Origin: Typhlomys cinereus
Lineage: Eukaryota; Chordata; Mammalia; Rodentia; Platacanthomyidae
Direction: 5' to 3'
DNA length: 64,000 nucleotides
Assembly: GCA_023101885.1 (NCBI GenBank)
Contig: JALPQD010000395.1
Location: forward strand, 1,064,001 to 1,128,000
Shown here: piece after piece, positions 32,276 to 43,257 of the stretch
How positions within the stretch are numbered: the first letter of the stretch is position 1
How the letters are laid out: every line of letters starts with the position of its first letter
Translations under genes and position numbers: made by a program
The notes under the pieces: generated by a model
Database searches by the model: none
Told to the model about the DNA's origin: nothing
Seen by the model: the letters and a program-made list of their open reading frames with translations, nothing else

Positions 32276-33089
32276 CTGCAAGAGAATCATGTGGGGCCGC
32301 GTGTCCGAGCTAATGGGGGCAGGACTGTGCTTCGGCTAGACTGCTCCAAATCCTGGAGAAGCTTATGAAAACATGGCTGCTCAGGATGACGGGAGAACAT
32401 TCAAAAGGCAGGTCAGACGTTTCCCACGCTGCTTCCTGACTTCCCTTGACCTTGAGACTGGCTAACCTTGAAGCCCAGAGATTGTGGTCTGTGGGCTAAT
32501 GCTAAAAAAAAAAACAAAAAAAAAACAAACAAACCTTCAGGCTGCCTGAGGGTTCTGATCTTTTCCTGCTAACTAGGACCCGCTCCAGGACCTCAGCCAG
32601 GACACACAAGCCTACAGTAACAGGACCAGGGAAGCTAATGGAGAAGTGTCTTTGCCTTGCACTGGGGAGTGGGGGGAGGGCCTACATGAGACTTTGTGTC
32701 CATAAATTAAGTGGGGCACTAAACCCAGGCCACATTCAAAGGGAAGATGGAGCGCCACCACAGTCACGAGTTTTGCGAGTGGGGCTTGGAAGTTACTCAA
32801 ACATCCCATTTCCTGCCTATGCCAGCAGGTCTGGGCGATGTTCTGCTCCTGACCCGCTTCCTGCCTCCAGCCTCCTGCATGTGTGACTTGGAATCTGCAG
32901 AAGCTTTGCCCCCTGTTCCTGTCCATTTGTGTATTTGGTCGTGTGCTGAGGTGAGGAAGAGGCGTGGACATCTGTCTCGTCCTCTGGGACATAATGCACT
33001 CTCGCCATCTTTATTTCGTAGTTCAAATCCCACCAGCTTTGGGATTTCTTGCAGACTGGCTCCTGCGACCTTTCCACGCAGCCCCCAGG

Positions 33090-33175
33090 CTATCAGGCAG
33101 CAATGCGGCCAGGAACCCCAGACCTCCGGCATGCTAGGCAAGTACTCGATTACTGAACTGGACCCCAGTCCATTT
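33090..33175 (-). repeat. ID-like SINE fragment
   Basis: Antisense CCTCCGGCATGCTAGGCAAG and ATTACTGAACTGGACCCCAG, followed by (TG)n. It lies in intron 7. Confidence 0.55.
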
Positions 33176-33182
33176 ATGTGGC

Positions 33183-33184
33183 GC

Positions 33185-33235
<51 letters not shown>
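33183..33235. repeat. (TG)n microsatellite
   Basis: Nearly pure dinucleotide run in intron 7. Confidence 0.95.
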
Positions 33236-33236
<1 letters not shown>

Positions 33237-33499
33237 GCACGTGTGCGTGTGTGTTATACACATGCATTCATGTGTCTGTAACTTTCACCCTATATTACCT
33301 GATCTCACCCCCTCTTCCCACTGAGACCCTTCTTTCACACCAGTCTCTCTTGCTTTTTCAACTTCGGTGTATGCATGTATAAAACTGTCAGAGAATAGAA
33401 ACAAAAACCAACAACAAAGGACCACAGGGGCCTGGTGTGAACTGGAGAGGTTCTGTGTGCGCAGGCCTGGGTGGAGGGGTGTGAGCCAACCCCTTGCTC

Positions 33500-33610
33500 A
33501 GCAAGCACATCTCATCCAAGTCTCCCATTTCACAGGCAGGCAAGCTGAGGCTTGGCGGAAGAGGATCTGCCCAGGGTTGCTAGGCCGTCAACAGAGCGGA
33601 GGGAAGAGAG
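33500..33610 (+). repeat. MIR fragment
   Basis: TCCCATTTCACAGGCAGGCA, AGCTGAGGCTTGGCGG and AGGGTTGCTAGGCCG follow the MIR core order. It lies in intron 7. Confidence 0.65.
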
Positions 33611-33912
33611 GTATCACAGTCAAAGCAGGCTCCCTGTGACTCTCTGTCACTTCTGTCGCCCGTGAGAGGAAGACCCTGCAGAGACAAGGTCAGCCTAGGA
33701 CTGGCCAAGGTGACAGTCAGCTCAGAACACTTACAGGAGGAAGTTAGGCTTGGTGACCTCGGGGAACCGTTGTCTCAACTGGGCTCAAGATGCACTACCC
33801 ACCATACCTTGGCAGGATGGCAGGGTGGTGCCCATCTCAGCCTAGTTTGTAGGGGCTTCTTGCAACAAGACATCCTGTGTGTGCTAGAGGACTCAGAGTA
33901 AAGACTGTTGTG

Positions 33913-34297
33913 CTCCATTAGTGATGTCTGCCTTGGCATGAGATGGGAGGATGCGATACCTCTCCGTTAGTGATGTCTGTCTTGGCGGGAGATGGGAGGA
34001 TGCGATACCTCTCCATTAGTGATGTCTGCCTTGGCGGGAGATGGGAGGATGCGATACCTCTCCATTAGTGATGTCTGCCTTGGCGGGAGATGGGAGGATG
34101 CGATACCTCTCCATTAGTGATGTCTGCCTTGGCGGGAGATGGGAGGATGCGATACCTCTCCATTAGTGATGTCTGCCTTGGCGGGAGATGGGAGGATGCG
34201 ATACCTCTCCATTAGTGATGTCTGCCTTGGCGGGAGATGGGAGGATGTGATACCTCTCCATTAGTGATGTCTGCCTTGGTGTGAGATGGGAGGGCTA
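33913..34297. repeat. 49-bp minisatellite
   Basis: Seven full 49-bp units starting at 33913, 33962, 34011, 34060, 34109, 34158 and 34207, plus a partial eighth from 34256. The unit begins CTCCATTAGTGATGTCTGCC; units 3-6 appear identical. It lies in intron 7. Confidence 0.97.
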
Positions 34298-34385
34298 TCA
34301 CACGGGATGCATGCATTTGCTTCATGGGTTAGACAAGCTCTTCTTATCCTTTGTAGAGTTCTCCTTTCAAAATTCTGATCTTGAG

Positions 34386-34669
34386 GGCTGGAGAGATGGT
34401 TCAGGGGTTAAGACTCTGCCTTGCAACCAGAAGGTCCTGAGTTCAGATTCCAGGAACCGCAGTAAAAAAATGCCAGGAGGAAATGGCAGTGGCCTGCACT
34501 TCTGGCCCTAATGGGTAGAGCCTGGGAAATCCCAGAGTAAAGCCAAAAGGAGGTAGAAGCAACCCAGGATGATTCCTGAAGTCACCTTTGGTCCTCCACA
34601 GGGACATACAGTGCCCTCTGATACAGATACACACACACCCACAAAATAAATTATATATATATATAAAAG
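34386..34669 (+). repeat. B2-like SINE with 15-bp target-site duplication
   Basis: Flanked by AATTCTGATCTTGAG at 34371-34385 and 34670-34684 (perfect). It has a tRNA-like head, body, CTCTGATACAGATACACACA and an AAAATAAATTATATATA tail. It lies in intron 7. Confidence 0.95.
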
Positions 34670-34878
34670 AATTCTGATCTTGAGGAAGCAATGGATTCTC
34701 TCAGCACCTGACCTTCTTCAGTGGGCGTGGTGCCATGAGGCCCTCAGGAAACTTCTAGGCCGTCAGGCTCTGCCTATGTCTGAGGACCCTTCCCTCCCCT
34801 CCCCTAAATCCACAGCCGGGGGGCTTTGCCAGAGGCCCCAGGCCACTTCCAGCGGCTGCGAGTCATCGACTCACCCAC

Positions 34879-34977
34879 CTGTTACAGAGATGGCCCTCCA
34901 CGCTCTCTTTACAGGGGCAGCGCCCGCTGTAGGGGTCACAGGTGCCCAAGCTGCCAGCGGCATTGCAGCTGCAGGGT
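34879..34977 (-). CDS. LAMC3: LAMC3 exon 7: LE repeat
   Basis: Codes residues 428-460 (PCSCNAAGSLGTCDPYSGRC, then PCKESVEGHLCNR). The acceptor is GGCAG|ACCCTG and the donor is AACAG|GTGGGT. A 21-bp minisatellite of eight units starts 63 bp upstream of the acceptor on the transcribed strand. The human Asp of the LCDRC motif is Asn here; the cysteines are kept. Confidence 0.95.
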
Positions 34978-35040
34978 CTGCCAGAGAGAGAAGTGAGAGC
35001 CACACAATGAGCCAACAATTCCAGACGGTGCCGCAGGGAC

Positions 35041-35208
35041 GGCCGTGTGGAGGGCAGGGACGGCCGTGTGGAGGGCAGGGACGGTCGTGTGGAGGGCAGG
35101 GACGGTCGTGTGGAGGGCAGGGATGGGCCGTGTGGAGGGCAGGGACGGCCGTGTGGAGGGCAGGGACGGCCGTGTGGAGGGCAGGGACGGCCGTGTGGAG
35201 GGCAGGGA
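35041..35208. repeat. 21-bp minisatellite next to exon 7
   Basis: Eight units of GGCCGTGTGGAGGGCAGGGA plus C, with GGTCGTG variants in units 3 and 4. It starts 63 bp upstream of the exon 7 acceptor in intron 6. Confidence 0.95.
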
Positions 35209-35603
35209 ACGGGCAGATTCTGGAGCCCGCACCAGGCAGGGACTTGGTGACAGGAGGCCGAGGAGGAGGAAGGGAAGAGGGGCAGGTAGGGGCTGGGCGG
35301 AGAGGCAGGACATTGCATCCCTGTGCACATGTGTGGGACCCGGCCCGGGGCAGAGAGACTAGAAGAGTTGATTGCAGGCTGGACCTCCAAAGATGGACTG
35401 GCACACTTACCACCCGTCCCTAAGTAACCGGTGACCAAAAAAATCAACAGGATTCTTCTCTGTCCTCACAGCACACTAGGACTACAGATGTGTTCACCTC
35501 TCCTGGGGGATTGGGGATCTGAACTCAGGTCCTTACGCTTGCATGGCCAGCACGCTACCAAATGAGCCTTGTTATAGCCCATATTTAAAAGGGTTTCTCA
35601 GAA

Positions 35604-35800
35604 TGTGGGGGTAGCTCAGCAGAGTGTTTGCTGAGGGCGTGTGAAGCGCCGGATTTGGCCCCCAGGCTCTGTATAAACGAGGTGAGGGCACACCCCTGGC
35701 GCCCGGGAGATGGAGGCAGGAGAATCGGAAGTTCAAAAATCATCTTTAGCTACACAGTGAGTTCAAGGCCGGTCTGGGCTCCATGAGATTGTGCTGAAAA
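35604..35800 (+). repeat. B4-type SINE
   Basis: ID head GTGGGGGTAGCTCAGCAGAG plus B1-like CCCGGGAGATGGAGGCAGGA and TACACAGTGAGTTCAAGGCC. It lies in intron 6. Confidence 0.75.
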
Positions 35801-35811
35801 AGGAGGGGCTG

Positions 35812-36062
35812 GGGGTCAGTGAGTTGGTTCAGCAGCAAAGGGAGGTCTGCGTGAAAGCCTCGTAGCCAGGGTTCAATTCCTGGAGGCCACATAGTTGGAA
35901 GAGATGTGACTTCTAAGAATTCCCTCTGACTTCTGCACACGCACCATAGCATGTGCACCTGAGCTCTCTCTCTCCCCTCTCCCTCTCTCTCATTCTCTCC
36001 CCCCCTCTCGCTCTCTCTCTCTCTCTCTCCCCTTCCCTCTCTCTCTCCCCCCCCCTCTCCAA
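35812..36062 (+). repeat. B3-type SINE with (CT)n tail
   Basis: Head CTGGGGGTCAGTGAGTTGGT, GGTTCAATTCCTGGAGGCCA, then a CT-rich tail at about 35965-36062. It lies in intron 6. Confidence 0.65.
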
Positions 36063-36891
36063 CCCCTGCCCTTCTCAGATAAATTAATAAAATGCTTTTA
36101 TGAACAGGGCAGATGATGTGGTTCTGCGGATAATGGTATGCACACACTTCCTCTCTCTCTCTCACACTCACGTGTACATATCATACGTTCACACAATAAG
36201 TAAATAGAATTTTAAAACATTACAAAGTATTTCTGAATTTGTTGACTTTTCTGGTCACTTAAGGAACTTCCTTAGGGAACGGGTGGGAAGCGGGCCAGTC
36301 CATCTTTCAAGGTCCAGCCTACAATAGACTCTGCCGTCTCTCTCCGCCCTGGGCCGGGTCCCACACACATGCACATGGATGCAATGTCCTGCCTCCTGCC
36401 TCCCTGTCCGGGCCCCATCTGCCCCTCTGCCCTTCTTGTCACCAAGTCCTGCTCTCCCTGCCTGACGTGGGCTCAGGTCACCCTGCTCCCTTCCCCATTC
36501 TCTACAAACGACTCCTGTAGCTCCCCACCAGCCTCCGCCAGCCTCCACCCTCTGCGATCTGGATGCTCTCCTTTAAAGGAACCAAGCTCAGCTGGGTCTT
36601 GCCTCTGAGCCTTAGCACTGGACCCATCTGGAGCACTGGACCCTCTACTCTGGGTCCTCGCTCCAGATCTGACTGCACCTGCTGACACTTTCACCTCCTA
36701 GAGAAAACCGGCCTCCCCGACAGAGTGCTGCGCTCAGCTTCCGAGGTCTCTCTCATCCTGCCCGGTGATGGGCTGGTGAAGTCTCCCTGTGTCCCCAGGG
36801 GCTGGGCAGCCTCAGTGGCCAAGTAGGATCCCACTCCCGTGTCAGTCCAAATGCAGGGCCACCCCGAGCCACCCCCATCCTGTCCGCTCAC

Positions 36892-37009
36892 CTGCAGCCA
36901 CCCTCGCTGAGCGAGTGGAACCCGGGCCGGCAGCGGTCACACTTCCAGCCTGTCACTGTGGACTTGCAGGTGCAGGTGCCCGAGGCGTCGCACTGGAGGT
37001 GCAGGGAGC
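36892..37009 (-). CDS. LAMC3: LAMC3 exon 6: LE repeat
   Basis: Codes residues 389-427, reading [20 protein letters not shown] and [18 protein letters not shown], the second half of one LE module and the lead into the next. The acceptor is CCCCAG|GCTCCC and the donor is TGCAG|GTGAGC. If the exon-4 insertion is real, the shifted frame ends here at 36937-36939. Confidence 0.96.
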
Positions 37010-37098
37010 CTGGGGAGGGCAAGGGAGGCAGGAGAGGAGGAGGGCGGAGGTCGGGGGTATGGGGGGGTGTGGAGGTTGGAGGTGGGGGAGGGGCTCAC

Positions 37099-37287
37099 CC
37101 GCCGGGTGGCAGTCGCACGGCTGACACGGTGTCTGCGGGCTCCAGCGGTGATAGTTGGGCTCGCAGTGCTCGCAGTGCGGCCCGGCCGTGTGGTCGCGGC
37201 AGTGGTGACAGCGCCCGCCGTGGCCAGTGCTCCGGAAGAGCTCCCCGTCGAAGGAGCACTCCTGCGAGTGGCCACTGCAGTTGCAGG
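37099..37287 (-). CDS. LAMC3: LAMC3 exon 5: LE repeat
   Basis: Codes residues 326-388, a full LE module plus the start of the next. The cysteine pattern is regular: CNCSGHSQEC, FRSTGHGGRCHHCRDHTAGP, HCEHCEPNY, CQPCDCHPAG. The acceptor is TTGCAG|CCTGC and the donor is GCGG|GTGAGC. Intron 5, between this exon and exon 6, is only 89 bp. The frame is intact once the exon-4 base is discounted. Confidence 0.96.
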
Positions 37288-37439
37288 CTGCAAGCAGGTA
37301 GAGGAGGGAGGGAGGGTGGGATGAGGGGCCCGTGCTGTCCCGAGAGGGGACGGGGAGGGTCTCCGAGCACCCCTGAGCAGACAGCTCAAGAAGAGGCACG
37401 ATGGGGAACCTCAGTCACCTAGGAGACACGCCCCTGGGC

Positions 37440-37690
37440 ACATCTGGAGGGAAGCGCCATCCTGAAGGTGGGTCCTATGGGCTGGGGGTCCCAGACGGAG
37501 CACAAAGGAGATAGTGAGCTGAGCACCAGGATTCACCTCTCTCTGCTCCCTGACTGTGGATGCCACGTGACCCACCACCTCACGCTCCCGCCACCATATC
37601 GTGGCGGACTGGACCCCGTGAGTCAAAACCAACCCTCCTCCTTTTGAGTCGCTTTTGTCACGTATCTCATCAAAGCAACAAGTAACTGAT
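37440..37690 (+). repeat. Unclassified rodent interspersed repeat (third copy)
   Basis: TCTGCTCCCTGACTGTGGAT, CACCACCTCACGCTCCCGCC and the end CTTTTGTCACGTATCTCATC match the family at 10770 and 15520. A related scrap is at 40497-40565. It lies in intron 4. Confidence 0.6.
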
Positions 37691-38643
37691 GCGAAGGCCA
37701 AGAGTCCAGGATGGAGTTCAGGCACAGCTTGATCAAGAACAGGAGCCTAACCAACTGACAGTCCAAAGCAAGGTGATCACGGGCAGGAAATACGCCAGCA
37801 TCGTCTTCCTAGAGAGCGCCATGGCTGAATTCAGGGTTCAGGGGCTGTCTGGGTTGGGGGTCAGGGTGAAAGGTCAGGCATGAAACCCCAGCTTCCAGGA
37901 GGATGATTGTAGGGACTTGTAAGAACAGTGGTAGGGATGTGGTAAGGAAAAAGACAGGTACAGGCTTGGTGTGAGCAGACCAGCCCCGCTTCCCTGGGGG
38001 AGTCAGGCCGGCCCCCCCAGGAGGAGCTCGTTAGAACCACGTGACCTCTGGGGCGACTCCATCCTAAAGAAGGTGCCGTCTCCTCCCTGCCCAGCAGCGA
38101 GGGGGGTGCGGGTGCTGCCGCTGTCTGGCACAGGCAGGGCGCAAGGGGCCTCGGGCAGAGCAGAGGACCGTGCAGGACACCCGCAGAGCTGGGGGACAGC
38201 GTGGAGCTTGATGCTGGGGCAGCTGGCACCCCCTTCCGTCAGTGTGTCTCTGAGATACACCAGGCTGAGCCACAGCACATACAATTGCAACATCAAAGGG
38301 CTTCTGGAGACTACAGGGGATCGTGGGAAAGGCTGGGGTGGGGGCAGGTCAGTGCTTTGTGGCTGGGGCAGGGCGGGAGGGGGGCGCTGGATTTCATTAG
38401 CAGCTGGGGCTGGAGCAGTTAAAACAAAAGCCACCCCCCCCAACAGGCGCCTCTCTGGGCTGACTTTTCCTGAGGGAGCAACTTGTGGGGGAGATCTGAG
38501 GCTCGGGCGTACCCCGAGGGTCCCCTTCATGGCTCCACAGCCCACCCAGGAGCAGCCCCCATCGTGAGCTCTGGGAGGAGGGGGGTCGTTTCCGGGCCAG
38601 CACCACCGCCAGCCCCCGGTCCTGACGCCCAAGGGGCACTCAC

Positions 38644-38811
38644 GCAGACACTCGTTGGCAGCCTCGGCCGTGCCCCGTGCCCACGGGCGGTCCTGGAAGA
38701 AGGGCAGGCAGCGCTCGCAGTCCACGCCCGCGGTGCCAGTGCTGACAGCGGCAGACCAGCTGGCCCGTCTCGTCGCGGCCGCACTCGCTGGCGTGCCCGT
38801 TACACTTGCAC
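38644..38811 (-). CDS. LAMC3: LAMC3 exon 4: first LE repeat, with a +1 frameshift
   Basis: Codes residues about 270-325, the first laminin EGF-like (LE) module. The first half reads [20 protein letters not shown] then RCQH in the expected frame. The second half ([19 protein letters not shown], then AEAANECL) is equally well conserved but lies in the next frame. Between His and Asp there are 16 bases (38723-38738) where other gamma-3 chains have 15 (five residues, NTTGT in human). The exon is 168 bases instead of the 167 needed for phase. As written, translation goes out of frame and stops in exon 6 (TGA at 36937-36939). Splice sites are intact (TTCCAG|GTGCAA and CTGC|GTGAGT), and no other exon is damaged. 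An assembly error is at least as likely as a real lesion. The NTT glycosylation sequon is lost either way. Confidence 0.93.
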
Positions 38812-39439
38812 CTGGAAGGGAACCCAGAGAACGGGGGTCTGGGCACAAGCACCACAGATGTGGGGTCCTCCACCAAGGCATGCCCCCGATTCTAGCTGGA
38901 GGGGGGCCATCCACCACTGAGCCGCGCACCCTGGGGGTAGCCGGTCACTACAACTGTGGCTGTCACAAGCACCACACTGAATGAAGTCCCTGTTGCTTCT
39001 CTGGAAAGATGGAGGAGCCGGGGATAGGCCTGCCGGCGGCCACCACCTAGTAGGAACCTTCTGCCGAGGCAAAGACCCAGGCCTCAGAGCAGGTGGTCCC
39101 AGAGTCAGTAGTTGGAGGGAAGAGAGTTTGATCAACTTAGGTGCCTCTGCCGCCATCTCTGAAAAGGCTAGAAAGCGCCCTCCCATGCAGGGGACCCAGC
39201 CCGCCACAGTCCACAGAATCTGAGCCTTTACAGACAGGACTGGGCCAGAGAGATGGGGGACCAGTAGATTCAGTAAGAACAAGGAGAGGCTGTGAGGGCC
39301 CCACAGGTATGACCCTGTAGGGCCACCGTCCCTGCCTGAAGACAGGCCTAGCAGCTCAGAGCCTGAGCCTGCCTCCTGCTCCCGTCTTGGTTTGGATAAA
39401 TCCAGATACAGCAAAGACCCGGGCTTCCCTGCAGCCTCT

Positions 39440-39530
39440 GGGTGGGATGACTCTTATGACCCCCCATTTCACAGATGGGGCAATGGAGGGAGACCCTGTG
39501 GAGCAGAGCTGCAAGCTGTCTCTAAAGACT
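39440..39530 (+). repeat. MIR fragment
   Basis: CCCCATTTCACAGATGGGGC then AGAGCTGCAAGCTG follow the MIR core. It lies in intron 3. Confidence 0.6.
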
Positions 39531-41495
39531 GGGTTGCCCAAAGGCAAGCCCCATATTCTGCCCTTGGCTGCCCAGATAGGTGACTGGCAGTCCCCCCCCA
39601 CCTCCCGCCCATGCCATCTCTAGTTTGGGGACACAAGCCACGTCCTGGGTCGTTCACTCCCTGCGCAGGCAGGCGGTGCCTTACCATTGCTGCCAAGGGG
39701 TGAGGCAAGCACCAGCCCGTCCTGAGGGAAGTGACCAGGCCACCCCCATCTCTCAGAGGGCGTGGCCAGCACCCTCCCCCCTTCCCTGTGACCCCGGGAA
39801 AGAAGCTGCCCCTTCCCGAGAGCGCCTTCCCCAGCCAGCTGTGGGGCCAAGGGTGGTCTAGCTCGGCAGCTGGGGCCCAGATGTGCTCTGGCCTCGAGCG
39901 CCTACCGCCCGAGGTCACGGCCGTTCTCCCCTCGGGAGAGACTTGGCCTAATCACAAGTAGGGGAGCAGCAGGGGATCCTCACCAGCGCCCCGCTTCTCG
40001 CCTGAGATACCCCAACGAGCTCAGAGTCTCCCCTCATTTCCTCCATCTCTAATGTCGCCTGGGCACCCTGAATCATAGGAGCTCAGTCTGGGTGCTGGCC
40101 TCTCTGCCCCCCCACCTCACTACGCGTGCTGTAAGCTTTTCCCAACCCTATGTAGTGTGGGGCCCGGTTAGTACCCACTGGGCCCAGCACCCTGTCTCCT
40201 TCAGGTGGGCCTTCCTCTCTCCTCCTCTTCCTCCTTGCCCACGCCACTGCCTGCTCTCAGGGTGTGATGGTGGAAGACGATTGTCAGCTAGACGGGACCT
40301 AGCGTCGCCTGGGAGACAAATCTCTGGTTTGTCAGTGAGGGACTCGCCTAGACGAGGAAACCTGACAGGGAAGCCCCGCCCCTTCCCCCAAATGTGGCAG
40401 GCACCATGCCATGGGCCGGAGCCCCGAACGGAATCAAAAGGAAGTGAGCTGAGCACCCACAGACCCCTCTCCCCCGCCACACACACGCTGTGGATACACT
40501 GTGACCAGCTGCCTCATACTCAGCTGCCGCGCGTGCCCACGGCAGAGTGGTACCTCTACCTGTGAACCACACACGCCTCCTTCCTTAGGTTGGTTTGGCA
40601 TTTTTGTCCTGGGGAATATTTACAGTCTGACCCCGTTGCTCCCCTGGCCACGAAGCTTCGGCGTCTCCCCACGATGACCGCGGGCAGAGAACAGACAGCC
40701 CAGAGCAGTCACTCTCTTCCAGCCCTGTCTCCCCTCCTCTAGAGCCTCCAGCACAGGTCCCCTCCACTCTCCACCCTCAAACCCCCTTTTCCAAGATGGA
40801 GGTTTTCACCTGGGCCACCCACAGCCCTCGGGCCTCTCTCTGCTGCGGAGCTGGCTCCCCACTCTCTCACTCACCGTGGCCTTTGCCCCTGGCCTTTTAT
40901 TCCGGGACATGTTTACTGGAAGCAAACAGATTTGTGTCTGCCACACCAGAGCCAGGACGGAACGCACCGTCTCGTTTCCTTTGAAAGGAAGAAACCGAGA
41001 CCTTCCATGTCAGGGGCTGGGGGTGAGTGGGGGCTGCAGGGACCAGACCGGCTCTGCAAGGCAGAGGCCCATGAGATGTGGCTTCTAGCTTCTGCTTCAC
41101 AGTAACACCACGTGAGACGGGGCAGAGCCCGGGCTGCACTGCGTCTCCCCTGGGGCTGGGAGGTAGTGTTTCCCATGTGGGAGAGCAGGGAGCAAACGCC
41201 CAGGTTGAGGGGTGACCAAGTACAAGGACCGAGTCATCTGGCACCTGGTGAGATACCTATGTATGATGTGGATACGTGTAACAGGGGCGTCTGCAGAGAC
41301 GGGGTGGAGCCAGTTGCAAATCCTCAAATGCAGGCAAAGAGTGGAATCTGTTCTCTCTCTTGGGGCACCCCAGCCGGCTTCTGTACCCCCCCAACAGCAT
41401 TTAGTGACTCTGCACATCTCTGGGGACCTGGGGTCCTGCTCCCCTCCACCTCCTTCTGACCTGTCGCCCTGTCTCCTCCCTCGTACCCCGCGTAC

Positions 41496-41626
41496 CTGCC
41501 GCCCACAGAGAAGTCTGACACCGCGTAGTAGTAAGACTGGAGCACTTTGGGGTCCCTGAAGATGTCGTCCCCAAACGTGTTGAGCCGGTCTAGAGAGACG
41601 AGGAGCTCCGTACTGGTGACCCACTC
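41496..41626 (-). CDS. LAMC3: LAMC3 exon 3: end of LN domain
   Basis: Codes residues 227-269. It begins [20 protein letters not shown] and ends with [14 protein letters not shown], the conserved junction of the LN domain with the first LE repeat. The acceptor is CCCCAG|GAGTGG and the donor is GGCAG|GTACGC. Its 131 bases leave phase 2, which the next exon completes to Arg followed by [10 protein letters not shown]. Confidence 0.97.
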
Positions 41627-42249
41627 CTGGGGGAGGGGACAGACACCCTGTCAGCAAGTGCCCCCAGTGTGATGCGGCTAGCTGCCCTGGGTAGTGGGTG
41701 CGTGGGGGGGGGTGGATTCCCAGGGCACAGGGACAAGTCTCACTGGGACAAATCCTGAGGACGGGCCAGGAACTAGCAGCCCAGGGACCAGGTCGACCCA
41801 GGTGCCAGCCACCTGCTGGCTCTGCATTTCTGGTGACGAAGTACAATATATTGGTGCCTCCCTCTCCACATCTGAGAAGTGGGTCAAGGCCGGCGGTCCC
41901 CTGAGGGCGTGTGCAGGAAGGTGACATGTACAGAGCTCTGCCTCAGGCCTGCTCAGGAAGCTGCCGGCAGGCTGGCACCAGCGTGGGCACCATGGTGGTG
42001 CCCATCAGAGACCCTCGAATGCAGGCCAGCCCCTTCTCTGCTGGGCCTCAGGAGGGGTGGGCTCCTCACATGCTGAGGGTGGACACCTCTGAAAAACCTG
42101 GGACCCCTGTTTGTGCCGGGCTCCGCCTGGCACATAGCGGCCCCTCGGTACAGACTTACTGACGGCTGGTGGAATGAGCAACTTCCCCGCAGAAGCACGT
42201 GGCGAGGAAGTGGGGGGACCCACGTGAAGACTGACATTTCGTCTGCCTG

Positions 42250-42330
42250 CTGTTATAATCAGAGGCAGCTCCGGCTGAATATTAATCACTGTTTTAATTC
42301 AGCCCGGGAGCCCCTGGCTTAGCAATCAGG
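42250..42330. promoter_or_regulatory. AT-rich candidate conserved element in intron 2
   Basis: A unique AT-rich island in GC-rich DNA with several homeodomain-like cores (GAATATTAATCACTG, TTTTAATTCAG). It is listed only as a candidate enhancer; conservation was not tested. Confidence 0.25.
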
Positions 42331-42534
42331 CTGTCAAGATGGAAAACGAGCTCCCAGCAAAGCCGCCCCAGCAGGACTCAGACCGCGAACTCTGCGCGGT
42401 GATGAGGCCGCGGGTCCCTGTCACTCCCCCAGTCACCTGGGGCTGAGCTCCGCAAAGGTCACTGCGCTTTCGGGGGGCTCTTGACAAGGCAGGTCTGACA
42501 GAGAGCTTGCGTTGGGGCTGAAGTCTCCATTTCC

Positions 42535-42835
42535 TCTTTTCTTTCTGTTTATTTCTTGACACTGTCTCCAGCCCAGGTGGGCATCGAACTCGCTATGCAG
42601 CTGGCAATGACCTTGAACACCTGCTCGGCTGCTTCCGCTTCCCAAGGACGTGGAGTCCAGGGCGCACCGCCATGTCTGGTTTACACGCACTGGGGGTCGC
42701 CTTTGCTAGGTAAACACTCTACTAACTGACCTGTATCCTCAGCCCTGCATTTTTTTTTTCTTCTCTGTGTTGTTGGGGGTCAAACCCAGGGCCCTATGCG
42801 TGCTGGGTCAGTGTGTGACCAACCAGCCACCATCT
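42535..42835 (-). repeat. B1/B4-type SINE
   Basis: Antisense B1: GACACTGTCTCCAGCCCAGG, CCGCTTCCCAAGGACGTGGA. An ID-like part follows (GGGGGTCAAACCCAGGGCCC). It lies in intron 2. Confidence 0.7.
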
Positions 42836-43069
42836 GGTCTCTGAAGGGTCCTCCCGGGACAGGCAGAGGCTGCTGGTCCCTTAAGCAACTAAGGCAACGG
42901 TGGCCAAGGCCTGGGTGGGGCACCCCGTGACTCACCGCCGGAGACTCTGTGGCGGGCTGACTCCCCAGAAGAGGAGTGAGAGACACGATCTCTGAACAGC
43001 ATCACATCATCCCTGGCCGACCCTCCAGGCCGGTGGCCTGCAAGCCGCGGTCTCTGAAATGTCACCCAT

Positions 43070-43255
43070 GACGGGGATGCGGCTCAGTTGGCAGAGTCTG
43101 TCTAGCATGCACAAAGCCCTGGTTCTAGTCTCAGCATGGCACAAGCCAAGCGTGGTAGCATGTGGCATGATTCCAGCTTTTGAGAGCTGGAGGCAGATGC
43201 GGCGGGAATTCAAGGTCATGCTGGGCTACAAGAGACCCTGTCTCAAAAAACTGAA
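43070..43255 (+). repeat. B4-type SINE
   Basis: ID head GGGGATGCGGCTCAGTTGGC joined to B1 part with GGCTACAAGAGACCCTGTCT and CAAAAAA. It lies in intron 2. Confidence 0.8.
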
Positions 43256-43257
43256 AG

